Shown piece after piece: positions 14,801 through 21,706 of a stretch of 21,706 nt of DNA. A program made the position numbers and the translations under genes. The stretch is from CAMDMI01 sp036759185 (GTDB lineage Bacteria; Bacteroidota; Bacteroidia; Cytophagales; Flexibacteraceae): the NCBI GenBank assembly GCA_036759185.1, contig DAIOVD010000062.1:1-21706 (forward strand), read 5' to 3'. Each line of letters starts with the position of its first letter. The stretch's first letter is position 1. The notes beneath the pieces are model-generated. The model did no database searches, was not told the origin of the DNA, and saw only the letters and a program-made list of their open reading frames with translations.

Positions 14801-15682
14801 TCACTTACTTTTCAATGTTTTCCGCTTTATCCACTGAACTGAAATGTCAAATGGGGTGGTGTCTTTGTCAAATGCGGTATTGTGGCCCAACGATGAAAAT
14901 AACGAATACTCAAATGGTTTACCCTGACCTTTCATTTTGTTTAACTGCTCCATACATAAGGACACAGGAACTTGAATGTCTTTCTCCCCAAAAAGCCAGA
15001 GTCCGGGAATAGAAAGAGTGCTCAGAGACTTTTTGGGGTCAGTGGGAGCAAACGGATATTTATCCGGGTCATTTTTCGTGTGATCAATAGCATCTGCAAC
15101 CGTATGAGTTTCCCAGAATTGATGATTTCCGTTGGTGTAAAACTGAAACCGCAGTTGTTCCAATGTTGTGATGGTAGGGCAACTAAACAGAACCATAAAT
15201 TGAATCAGTAGGTTTTTGCTTGCCGCAATGGGAATAATCCAACCTGCCTGACTGAAGCCAATCAATCCAATTGGTGTATCCTTTGCTTTCAAGGATGTCC
15301 GCAATGTATGTACTGCTGCATTCGCATCCTGCGCCAGTAATTCAAGATTTGAAGGGTCGATGTTATTCGTTCCAACAGACGGTCCAACATACACACCGCC
15401 TGATTCTCCAACTCCACGTTTGTCATAGGTCAAAACAGCAATGCCTTCTTTTGCAAGACGTTGTGCGAACTCCATTTCTCTTTTTACCGGGTCTGAACCG
15501 TGAACAATGACAACTGCTGCATATGGTTTGTTTGGTGTTAATACAGAGCCGGCGAGAGTTACACCCTGGCTTTCGAACTTTACATCTACAACCGTAAAAT
15601 CGACAGATTGAGAAAATGCCAATTCAGATAGTGTCATCAAAATGATCCAAAGGAATATGGCAGAGAATTTGGAATACTTCAT
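14801..15682 (-). CDS. Exported alpha/beta hydrolase
   Basis: This 293-residue protein has a signal peptide (MKYSKFSAIFLWIILMTLSELAFSQ) and the alpha/beta-hydrolase fold. The oxyanion-side motif is HGSD (61-64), followed by DKRGVGES (87-94). The nucleophile elbow is GFSQAGW with Ser144. The acid is probably Asp235 in LFGEKDIQVP, and the base His267 in SLGHNTAFD. This layout resembles exported esterases and serine aminopeptidase-like (S33-related) proteins of Bacteroidota. The substrate is not predictable. It would act in the periplasm or outside the cell; there is no lipobox and no sorting domain. Confidence 0.88.
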   Translation of the reverse strand: MKYSKFSAIFLWIILMTLSELAFSQSVDFTVVDVKFESQGVTLAGSVLTPNKPYAAVVIVHGSDPVKREMEFAQRLAKEGIAVLTYDKRGVGESGGVYVGPSVGTNNIDPSNLELLAQDANAAVHTLRTSLKAKDTPIGLIGFSQAGWIIPIAASKNLLIQFMVLFSCPTITTLEQLRFQFYTNGNHQFWETHTVADAIDHTKNDPDKYPFAPTDPKKSLSTLSIPGLWLFGEKDIQVPVSLCMEQLNKMKGQGKPFEYSLFSSLGHNTAFDKDTTPFDISVQWIKRKTLKSK

Positions 15683-16164
15683 GTTTGGCTAAGTTAGAAT
15701 TATTCGTTTGGATGGACTGTACTGCAGGGTTGCAAGGAATAAGACACGCTCAACTATTTTTTGTTATGCATCATGCCTTAAACAAAGGAACAAATTTTCG
15801 CTAATGTTTTGTTGGACGAGGGCCTGGCATTTTCAAGGGAATGGATTGGCGAGCCGGGAAGTTTTGTGAGGTTAAGAGCAGCTGGTGGTGCGGACAACCA
15901 GGAATGAGTGAAGAGGATGCCTGGAGTTTTTAAAAACCCACTTGTATAAACCCGAATTTTGAATCTCACTTATCAATAGAGTTACCACAGCTCTCTATGG
16001 ATTTAGTTGAATATTAAGGACTCCTTGCCTTCGGCTTGGAATGCCGGCCCGGTTCTGGAATAAGTGGTTATATCTTTCAGGATTTTGACAACAAATTACG
16101 GTCATTGTTTTGTAGAAGCCGAATTGAGATTTGTCCAAATACATATCTACCAGGTCATAGTCCA
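15683..16164. other. Gene-poor stretch with possible decayed coding fragments
   Basis: This is the first part of a gap of about 985 bp between divergent genes. I see no convincing gene. One + strand frame (15782-15907) lacks a start but reads TKEQIFANVLLDEGLAFSRE before running into a stop. It is protein-like in composition and may be the remnant of a small gene. The promoter of the hydrolase must lie near 15690. Nothing else was recognised. Confidence 0.4.
15782..15907 (+). pseudogene. Possible remnant of a small gene
   Basis: A 41-codon + strand frame follows directly on a stop codon, has no start codon, and begins TKEQIFANVLLDEGLAFSRE. A second frame nearby gives MSEEDAWSF and a third EFLKTHLYKPEF before stops, as expected if frameshifts broke a short gene. 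I could not identify the parent family, and chance cannot be excluded. Confidence 0.25.
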
Positions 16165-16286
16165 TTGTTGGGCCTAGACTTCGGTCTACATCCGTGCGTT
16201 CGCGAAACGTAGTTTCGCTGGTTTTACAGCGTATTCGCGAATTTAAAATTCGCCATCGCCATGATGTATTCAAAGACTACACCAAA
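16165..16286. repeat. Four-hairpin intergenic repeat, copy 1
   Basis: This 122-bp unit aligns without gaps to 20911-21032 with about 20 differences (about 84% identity by eye). It folds as four successive hairpins. The first is TAGAC-TTCG-GTCTA (16175-16188), the second GCGAAAC-GTA-GTTTCGC (16202-16218). The third is GCGAATTTAAAATTCGC (16237-16253). The fourth is TGTATTC-AAA-GACTACA (16265-16281), with one mismatch. Overlapping open frames on the - strand share residues with frames at copy 2 only because the DNA is repeated, so no protein is called. It looks like an intergenic, possibly mobile, structured repeat of the REP/BIME kind. Confidence 0.8.
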
Positions 16287-16667
16287 AGCCCTGCGGAACT
16301 CTACGCACAAGTGTCTAAACGGACGGTATCGTGTTGGATCGAATCGCTTCCTGACTGACGGTGCCCCTATTCCATTTCATTCATTCCGGTAATGTACGAG
16401 CCATTCATTTTCAGGTTCAGCCGATCGGGTTTCCCGGTTTGCCGTTGAGACGATTGAACCATACACCGATCCGGGCAATGCAAACGATGGTCGGAATAAC
16501 AACTTGCCGACAGGGTAAGAGCTGGATGGAAATTATCCGCCTTCCGAAACAACAGCGTATCCATAAGTCCCTGGCCTTACTGGCAGTTTTTTGGGGAAAG
16601 AAGCGAGTGTATTTCTGCGTTTCTCATCCGGTTTTTCTAATTAATTTCGCAAAAAAATTGGAGACCC
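16287..16667. other. Upstream region of the 1380-residue gene
   Basis: About 380 bp with no convincing gene. An open + strand frame beginning at 16361 runs into the next gene and has no recognisable domain. Another frame gives a short stretch, YTDPGNANDGRNNNLPTG, before a stop; it looks like secreted-protein composition and could be decayed sequence. TAATTTCG (16641-16648) matches five of six fixed bases of the Bacteroidota -7 consensus and is the only promoter-like element seen for the gene that follows. Confidence 0.35.
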
Positions 16668-19600
16668 GTGCGTTATTTTTTATTCTTTTTCATATTCCCA
16701 CTCGCTCTTTTTGGGCAGAAAACCAGAGTTGATTCGGTGTTTTCCATTTCCGACACCTCGATTCGAAACAAATTGATAACGGAAGGATTCGTTGGTTCAG
16801 GCCTGAGTCTTACGAATAACAACTGGCTCACGCTCTTTAAAGAGGGGCAAAACTCGGCGTCAGATTACAATATTTTGCTCCATCCAAAACTTTCGCCAAG
16901 AGTTTGGAATGGGACTTCTTTGACGAATGCAAGTTTGATGAATCTCATGCCACTTCCGAATGGAAAGTTTTTAACCGGAAGTGAAAGGACAGGTATTATT
17001 TTCCTCAGGGATAATTTTTCAAAAGATACCACAACAGCCGGAATACATTATTTGAAATTGGATTCTACTAATTCAAGCACCTATTTTGATGAAAGGCCAG
17101 ATAGAGGATATTTGGCCCTTGTTGATACTGACACTTCGTTTATTGCTGTAGGTTACCACGATAGAATTGGAAACCAATATAATTGGCACCATTTTTTAAT
17201 GCGATATGGTTTGGATGGAAAAGGAATTCCTGGTTTTAAAACTTTCAGGTCAAGACATATATTGGATTATGAACCAGACGCCTTAAGGAAAAAAATATAC
17301 ATCATTGTAAACGATACAGTTAGTGGCTCCAGCACGATTGCAAGGCGAATCGTTTGCATCAATTCAAATGGGACCATCAATGCTGGTTTTGTTTTCGACA
17401 CCATTTCGATCAACGACAATGTAGCAAAATCGATCATTAAAATGAAGGTTTTGAAAGATGGCCGGCTTTTGTTGTTGTGCACGAAGAAGGTTTCTCCTCA
17501 TGGTCAACTTATTGTGGTTAAACCCGATGGGAAAGTGGATCCGGCTTTTACCACAAGTAATTGGTTGTATAAAAGATGGAGATTGGAAAACTCCAATCCT
17601 CTCACATATTCACGAATTTTATACCTGCATGAATACCCATCCGGAACAATAGAATTGGGGATGGCCAGAAAAAAAGTGGACCCGAATCTAAGACGATTGC
17701 CCTGTACTCAGGATACGACCAAATTGTCTTATTGCATCAGGTTTTCTCAAACCGGGCAATTGTTGGAGGAAGTAGAAATGTATGGGATGACCAACATCAC
17801 CCAAAGCATCCCAATGGGCGATACGGCAAGGTTGTTTATTCAATCTTCTTCCGTAGATGAAACGCCAGATCCATATTATGTAGAGGAAGAGCATAAAAGA
17901 GCAGCAAACTTTATTATCGTTCAACCAGGAAAGAAGCCAAGAAATTTTTTTCAGGATTGTGGAGTCGGGGCTTCATTTATTGCAATACCCAATCCTTATG
18001 GAGAAGGTGGCCTTGTTCTGGCAAAGGGGGTGGTGCATTTTGATTCCATCCATTCCGGCGTAATCAAAGTGGACAACCAGGGAAAACCAGTATCAGGTTT
18101 TAATTTCAAGGAAAATATCTGGCCTTTTACAGCAGCATTTTTAAAAGATAAAAGGATGTATATCCTGGGGCAAATCAGAAGACCAGCTTCCTTTTGGCCA
18201 CCGGACAACAACCACCAGATGGTGTTGGTCCGCATTTTGGAAAATGGAAAAACAGACTCAAGTTTCAGACCTTATCTTTTTAAATTCCGGTATGCGAAGG
18301 GTGCAAAAATAGTTGTCCTTCCTGGTGGTGGGGTAGCTGTCAATATTCAGGTTTTTACCAACCTTAGGACTGCAGGCTATGAGCACGCCCTTCTGGATGT
18401 GGACGGAAACAACTTGCCTTTCCCTTTTAATAAAACGGGAGGATACAAAGACACACTGCTTGCGGGTTTAGGAGAGGAAGGTGAATTGCTTTATGAGGGT
18501 GGTGTTTCAGACAGGGAATACAACACAAATTATACCATCGAAAACCGGGCTTTATACCGTTATAAAATTGGAGAACCCGTCGAAAAGATCAACATAAGAA
18601 ACGGCATGCCGTCTACAAATTTCTTTTTTTCCCAAGGGCACATGACGGCCAGGTTTATGAATTTAAGACCAATCGACGGAGGGTACCTTGTGAACAATAC
18701 AGTTCAGGCAAAAACTACATACCTGTTACCAAATTTTGGGATTGACACCGCCCGGCCTGCAAAACAAGTAGCAATCTTTGGTCGCTCCATTTATTTTGAT
18801 GATGCCAACCGTTCCTATTTTATCCGGAACGTTTCCTGGGGTCAAACCTCCGAAATAAAGAGATATTTTTCCAATGGGGTTTTGGATTCAAGTTTTTCAA
18901 TGGTAACTCCATCCCTTTTTCCGTATGAAATGCTTCCTGCACATAATGGTTCTACCTGGACAAATGGGGTTGGCTCCAAAGAAATCCATTTGAAAAATGA
19001 AGGAGGCTCTGGAGACCTTTATTTCTTCTCTTTCCAAACCTATTCGACAAAATGGAATTTTGTCAATTCAGGGAAAACATATACAGTAGAAGGCAGCATC
19101 AAATCAGATACTACAGTAGATTGCCAGAAATCACGTTTTGAAAAACCGTGGAGCAATGGTTTCGTTTCAATATCGCCAACCGGAAAAATTGCCAAACCCA
19201 ATCAGTTTGGAGACTTTGCACTTGTCGCAGACTCCGGGAATAATCAGGTTCATTTTGAACCACTCGGCAAACAATCACATTATATTAAACAAACCTGTCC
19301 CCCGGAAGATCAAGGATATTCATTCAATTTAAGCAACTCCAATTCAGCAGGATACGGTGCAAATTTTAAAATCAATGGCGACACCTGTCCTGAACCCAGG
19401 GTATGGGTCGTGTATAAAACAAGGGTGCGGGCATGTGAAAATGTAAAACTTGATGTTTTGGTAAAAAATGAAGGAAAATCAAAAACGTTTTTCCTCCCGC
19501 TTTCGGTCCGGTTGCCCAATGGTTCCAATCAGATTGGGGCCACAGTGCCCTTTCAATATGGTTTGGATTCAAGTTTAACATTCTCCCTTTCTCCACTTGC

Positions 19601-20810
19601 TCCAGGTGAAATAAAAAGAATAGAAATCCAATTCAGGGCCGTATGTCTTCCCATTTCCCAGGATATTTGTGTCCGGGCAACTGTAACCGACAGCAGCCTT
19701 TGCAGGCTCAATGAATGGGATGGAAGCCAGTTGTCGGTATCGCATTCCTGTTCTTCGAACGCCCAAACATTCAGGGTTACAAACAGTGGCTTGCACATGC
19801 AGGATTCGTCCATAGTAAAATTGTTCAGGGATTCGGTCCTGGTATTTTCTAAGAAAATAAAACTGAGCAGCATGTCTTCTGCAGATTATACGTTTGCCTT
19901 AGACACAGGCGCCGGATATAGATTTTCTGCCAGACAGGCATTGGGAAATCCATACAGTGAATTCGTAGTGAATGAGGTGAAAAATTGCGAATCCGGACAA
20001 TCCTGGGCAAGTCCATATTTTTCTCCTGAAAACAATGGCGGCCTGAGTTCTACGGTTTGTACACCATTGAGATTTAGTTTTGACCCCAATGAAAAAGTGG
20101 TGATTCCATCCGGATCCGGGCCTGATAAATGCGTAGAATACGGAAGCCGGTTACATTATACAATTCACTTCGAAAACCTTGGAAATGACACAGCTTTCAA
20201 AGTAACGATTTTGGATACACTTCCTGCCAGTCTGGATTTGTCGACGCTGGAAATTGGGAATTCAAGCCATACTTTCAATTACAATATAAAAGGGACCGTT
20301 GAAAAACCCATTCTGGAATTTCTATTCAATCCCATAGTTCTACCGGCAAAGATCCAGGATTCGATTGCATCTAAAGGACAGGTTTATTTTTCTATTAAGC
20401 CAAAAATGAACCTTCCTTTGAAAACAAAAATTAAAAACCGGGCCGCCATATATTTTGATTTTAACCCTCCGGTGATCACAGATTACTCAAGCATTTGCCT
20501 TGATTCGGCAGAAAGAGACACCATTTCAGTGGTTGAATCGATCGTATCAACAAGCAAGTTAATTCCGGATGAACATCCAACAGTTTACCCGAATCCATCC
20601 TCTAAAGGCAAATTCCAGGTTCAATTGGAAAATGCAAACTCAGAAATAAGTTATTCTGTATTTTCGATTGATGGGCTTTGTATCCTGGCGAATCAGCATT
20701 CCACTTCATCTTCTTTTTTACTTGATTTGGGTAAGCAGCCGCCGGGAATGTATTTTCTTAAGATTCTGAGCCAGAACAATGTCCACCTGGTAAGGCTGAT
20801 TTCCCATTAA
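16668..20810 (+). CDS. Giant T9SS cargo protein with delta-60-like repeats and a DUF11/DUF7619-like domain
   Basis: This 1380-residue protein starts with GTG, giving MRYFLFFFIFPLALFGQ, a compact signal peptide; no suitable ATG is near. The first 800 residues hold delta-60-like units such as YGLDGKGIPGF, INSNGTINAGF, VKPDGKVDPAF, VDNQGKPVSGF, ILENGKTDSSF and FSNGVLDSSF, suggesting propellers. A cysteine-containing region (about 910-1100) follows, with ENVKLDVLVKNEGKSKTF, typical of CARDB-like beta domains. Residues about 1138-1270 form a DUF11/DUF7619-type domain: FDPNEKVV, LHYTIHFENLGNDTAFKV, LDTLPASLDLSTLEI and IYFDFNPPVITD. The end is a T9SS type A sorting domain (VYPNPSSKGKFQV, PPGMYFLKIL). 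It is flanked by two copies of the hairpin repeat. No enzyme motif was seen; surface binding or adhesion is likely. Confidence 0.87.
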   Translation: MRYFLFFFIFPLALFGQKTRVDSVFSISDTSIRNKLITEGFVGSGLSLTNNNWLTLFKEGQNSASDYNILLHPKLSPRVWNGTSLTNASLMNLMPLPNGKFLTGSERTGIIFLRDNFSKDTTTAGIHYLKLDSTNSSTYFDERPDRGYLALVDTDTSFIAVGYHDRIGNQYNWHHFLMRYGLDGKGIPGFKTFRSRHILDYEPDALRKKIYIIVNDTVSGSSTIARRIVCINSNGTINAGFVFDTISINDNVAKSIIKMKVLKDGRLLLLCTKKVSPHGQLIVVKPDGKVDPAFTTSNWLYKRWRLENSNPLTYSRILYLHEYPSGTIELGMARKKVDPNLRRLPCTQDTTKLSYCIRFSQTGQLLEEVEMYGMTNITQSIPMGDTARLFIQSSSVDETPDPYYVEEEHKRAANFIIVQPGKKPRNFFQDCGVGASFIAIPNPYGEGGLVLAKGVVHFDSIHSGVIKVDNQGKPVSGFNFKENIWPFTAAFLKDKRMYILGQIRRPASFWPPDNNHQMVLVRILENGKTDSSFRPYLFKFRYAKGAKIVVLPGGGVAVNIQVFTNLRTAGYEHALLDVDGNNLPFPFNKTGGYKDTLLAGLGEEGELLYEGGVSDREYNTNYTIENRALYRYKIGEPVEKINIRNGMPSTNFFFSQGHMTARFMNLRPIDGGYLVNNTVQAKTTYLLPNFGIDTARPAKQVAIFGRSIYFDDANRSYFIRNVSWGQTSEIKRYFSNGVLDSSFSMVTPSLFPYEMLPAHNGSTWTNGVGSKEIHLKNEGGSGDLYFFSFQTYSTKWNFVNSGKTYTVEGSIKSDTTVDCQKSRFEKPWSNGFVSISPTGKIAKPNQFGDFALVADSGNNQVHFEPLGKQSHYIKQTCPPEDQGYSFNLSNSNSAGYGANFKINGDTCPEPRVWVVYKTRVRACENVKLDVLVKNEGKSKTFFLPLSVRLPNGSNQIGATVPFQYGLDSSLTFSLSPLAPGEIKRIEIQFRAVCLPISQDICVRATVTDSSLCRLNEWDGSQLSVSHSCSSNAQTFRVTNSGLHMQDSSIVKLFRDSVLVFSKKIKLSSMSSADYTFALDTGAGYRFSARQALGNPYSEFVVNEVKNCESGQSWASPYFSPENNGGLSSTVCTPLRFSFDPNEKVVIPSGSGPDKCVEYGSRLHYTIHFENLGNDTAFKVTILDTLPASLDLSTLEIGNSSHTFNYNIKGTVEKPILEFLFNPIVLPAKIQDSIASKGQVYFSIKPKMNLPLKTKIKNRAAIYFDFNPPVITDYSSICLDSAERDTISVVESIVSTSKLIPDEHPTVYPNPSSKGKFQVQLENANSEISYSVFSIDGLCILANQHSTSSSFLLDLGKQPPGMYFLKILSQNNVHLVRLISH

Positions 20811-20910
20811 TTCATTTCAAAATTCTTTCCCCGGGTGTGGTGTGTCACGAAAGCAAAGAACGCAGGTCCCACTTGTTCGTAGTCTCGCTTCGCCAAACTG
20901 TACAACAGCT
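20811..20910. other. Spacer between the giant cargo gene and repeat copy 2
   Basis: About 100 bp with no gene and no clear terminator directly after the stop codon. The hairpins of the repeat that follows could serve as the transcript end. Confidence 0.3.
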
Positions 20911-21032
20911 TTGTTGGGCGTAGACTTCGGTCTACGTCCTTGTGTGGGCGAACCATCGTTTCGCAGGTTGCACTTCGTATTCGTGAATTTAAAATTCGCC
21001 ACCGCCATAACGTAGTCAAAGACTACGCCAAA
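20911..21032. repeat. Four-hairpin intergenic repeat, copy 2
   Basis: This is the same 122-bp unit as 16165-16286, in the same orientation. The hairpins are CGTAGAC-TTCG-GTCTACG (20919-20936), GCGAACC-ATC-GTTTCGC (20948-20964, one mismatch), GTGAATTTAAAATTCGC (20983-20999) and CGTAGTC-AAA-GACTACG (21011-21027). Hairpins 1 and 4 are better paired than in copy 1 and hairpin 2 worse. In hairpin 3 a C-to-T change keeps pairing as G-U. Hairpins 1 and 4 both start with the tetranucleotide GTAG inside the arm. Structure rather than coding capacity is conserved. Confidence 0.8.
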
Positions 21033-21295
21033 CAGAGATGTCAGGCCTTTGAACCACCTTGTTTTGCAGGGGAGGTAAACTATTTAGCATTTCTAAAATG
21101 GTTTTTTGCAAACCCTAAACGGTTCCCATGGCCCTTTAAACAGTTGTTGTCAAAAAACAAGCAGTAGTTGTCAATTGCTAAAATCGGTTTTGCAACCTGA
21201 ACATGGCAGTGATCCTTTGCTAAAAACCATGGGGCAGGCCCTTCAACTTTTCCTGCCACTTGCAAGGAGGATAGGAGAGGTGATAGTCCGTATAT
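21033..21295. other. Non-coding stretch with a degenerate repeat
   Basis: About 260 bp without a convincing gene. A loosely repeated motif, CTAAAATnGGTTTT followed by GCAA-CC and CATGGC, appears near 21093 and near 21178, about 85 bp apart. A shorter version (TTTGCTAAAAACCATGG) starts near 21217. CAGTTGTTGTCAA and CAGTAGTTGTCAA form another near-direct repeat between 21140 and 21175. No terminator or promoter was recognised. Confidence 0.4.
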
Positions 21296-21700
21296 TCAGG
21301 AACCCTGACCGGTTTCCGGCGGAAAAAACGGCAGCCAGTCGGGTTGGGTTTTCAGGTAGGCGATTTCTGTCTGCGCAAGGAGGAGCGTAATTTCCAGGTT
21401 TTGTCGGGATTTGAGACTCTGGAATTCCCGCTTATCCAATACATCGAGCTGACTTAAAATGGCGTATGTCGCACCGGGTTCTGTTTCAATGGGTTGAACT
21501 GATTTCAGAAATGCCCGGGCCTTGGGGATATCCACTTCCGGCTCTTTCCAGAGAGCCAGCTTCTTCGTGTAGGTGTCCGCAATCCAAAGGAGATTATCCA
21601 TACGTTTTTTGCGCTTTTTGACTTCGTCTTCCGGCAATTCCAGAACGGAGCTGGGATCGGGTGTCCAGTTTTCTGAAAACTGATACCATTTCACTGCCAT
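21296..21700 (-). CDS. Unidentified protein, possibly partial
   Basis: An open - strand frame of 134 residues starts at an ATG at 21700. The frame remains open for the last two codons to the window edge, so this may be the end of a longer gene. The sequence is charged and apparently helical (DEVKKRKKRMDNLLWIADTY, then SRQNLEITLLLAQTEIAYLK) and ends in a proline-rich tail, LPFFPPETGQGS. No signal peptide, membrane segment, cysteine or known motif is visible. I do not recognise the family. The steady codon pattern and length argue that it is real. It is separated from the T9SS genes by the repeat-bearing non-coding region and shows no link to them. Confidence 0.6.
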   Translation of the reverse strand: MAVKWYQFSENWTPDPSSVLELPEDEVKKRKKRMDNLLWIADTYTKKLALWKEPEVDIPKARAFLKSVQPIETEPGATYAILSQLDVLDKREFQSLKSRQNLEITLLLAQTEIAYLKTQPDWLPFFPPETGQGS

Positions 21701-21706
21701 CTCAGC

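Noticed and set aside
15995..16273. A 92-codon - strand frame over repeat copy 1 that shares WRWRILNSRIR with a frame at copy 2
   Set aside because: The shared residues come from the DNA hairpin repeat itself. Substitutions between copies keep base pairing, not the protein, and the flanking residues do not match.
16361..16732. A + strand open frame of 123 codons ahead of the giant gene
   Set aside because: It overlaps the signal peptide region of the real gene in another frame and has no recognisable composition or domain.
20807..21019. A 70-codon - strand frame over repeat copy 2
   Set aside because: Same reason: it overlaps the end of the giant gene and the structured repeat, and has no start context or domain.
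1..21706. CRISPR arrays, tRNA or rRNA genes, and insertion sequences
   Set aside because: No regularly spaced repeats, no cloverleaf or rRNA-like segments, and no transposase-like protein were seen on either strand.

Overview
The window looks like a chromosomal segment from a Bacteroidota bacterium. The main evidence is five large predicted exported proteins that end in type IX secretion (T9SS) type A sorting domains (a YPNP- or FPNP-type motif followed by a short beta-rich tail). Export signals ending in AQ, lipoproteins with an SC lipobox, rare Shine-Dalgarno sequences and moderate GC content agree with this. I cannot name a genus.

Layout. (1) Positions 1-351 hold the C-terminal end of a metallophosphoesterase on the + strand. 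(2) Positions 358-2400 hold an arsenic module on the - strand: arsR, then arsM, then a low-molecular-weight phosphatase-type arsenate reductase. Two near-identical 16-bp palindromes, one in front of arsR and one in front of arsM, are very likely ArsR operators. No arsenite efflux gene (arsB or acr3) is in the window. (3) Positions 2529-3488 hold a small KTSC-domain exported protein (+) and a His-rich lipoprotein (-), which converge on a bidirectional terminator. (4) Positions 3664-13611, all on the - strand, hold four T9SS cargo genes: a P-domain/CotH protein, a delta-60 repeat protein, a 14-repeat Ycf48/BNR-like protein and a 7-repeat FG-GAP-like protein. A GNAT acetyltransferase fused to an NTF2-like domain sits among them. 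(5) Positions 13794-15682 (-) hold a CPBP-family membrane protease and an exported alpha/beta hydrolase. (6) Positions 15683-16667 are about 1 kb without a convincing gene. This stretch contains one copy of a four-hairpin intergenic repeat and possible decayed coding fragments. (7) Positions 16668-20810 (+) hold a 1380-residue T9SS cargo protein with delta-60-like repeats, a DUF11/DUF7619-like domain and a GTG start. (8) Positions 20811-21295 are non-coding and hold a second copy of the hairpin repeat. (9) Positions 21296-21700 (-) hold an unidentified gene that may continue past the window edge.

How the genes work together. The arsenic genes form a plausible regulated detoxification unit: a sensor, a reductase and a methyltransferase. 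The large cargo genes share an export route (Sec, then T9SS) and often a beta-propeller architecture, but nothing shows that they form one pathway. The most notable unexplained element is the 122-bp multi-hairpin repeat, present as two direct copies on either side of the 1380-residue gene. I did not find convincing evidence of a wholly new multi-gene system.
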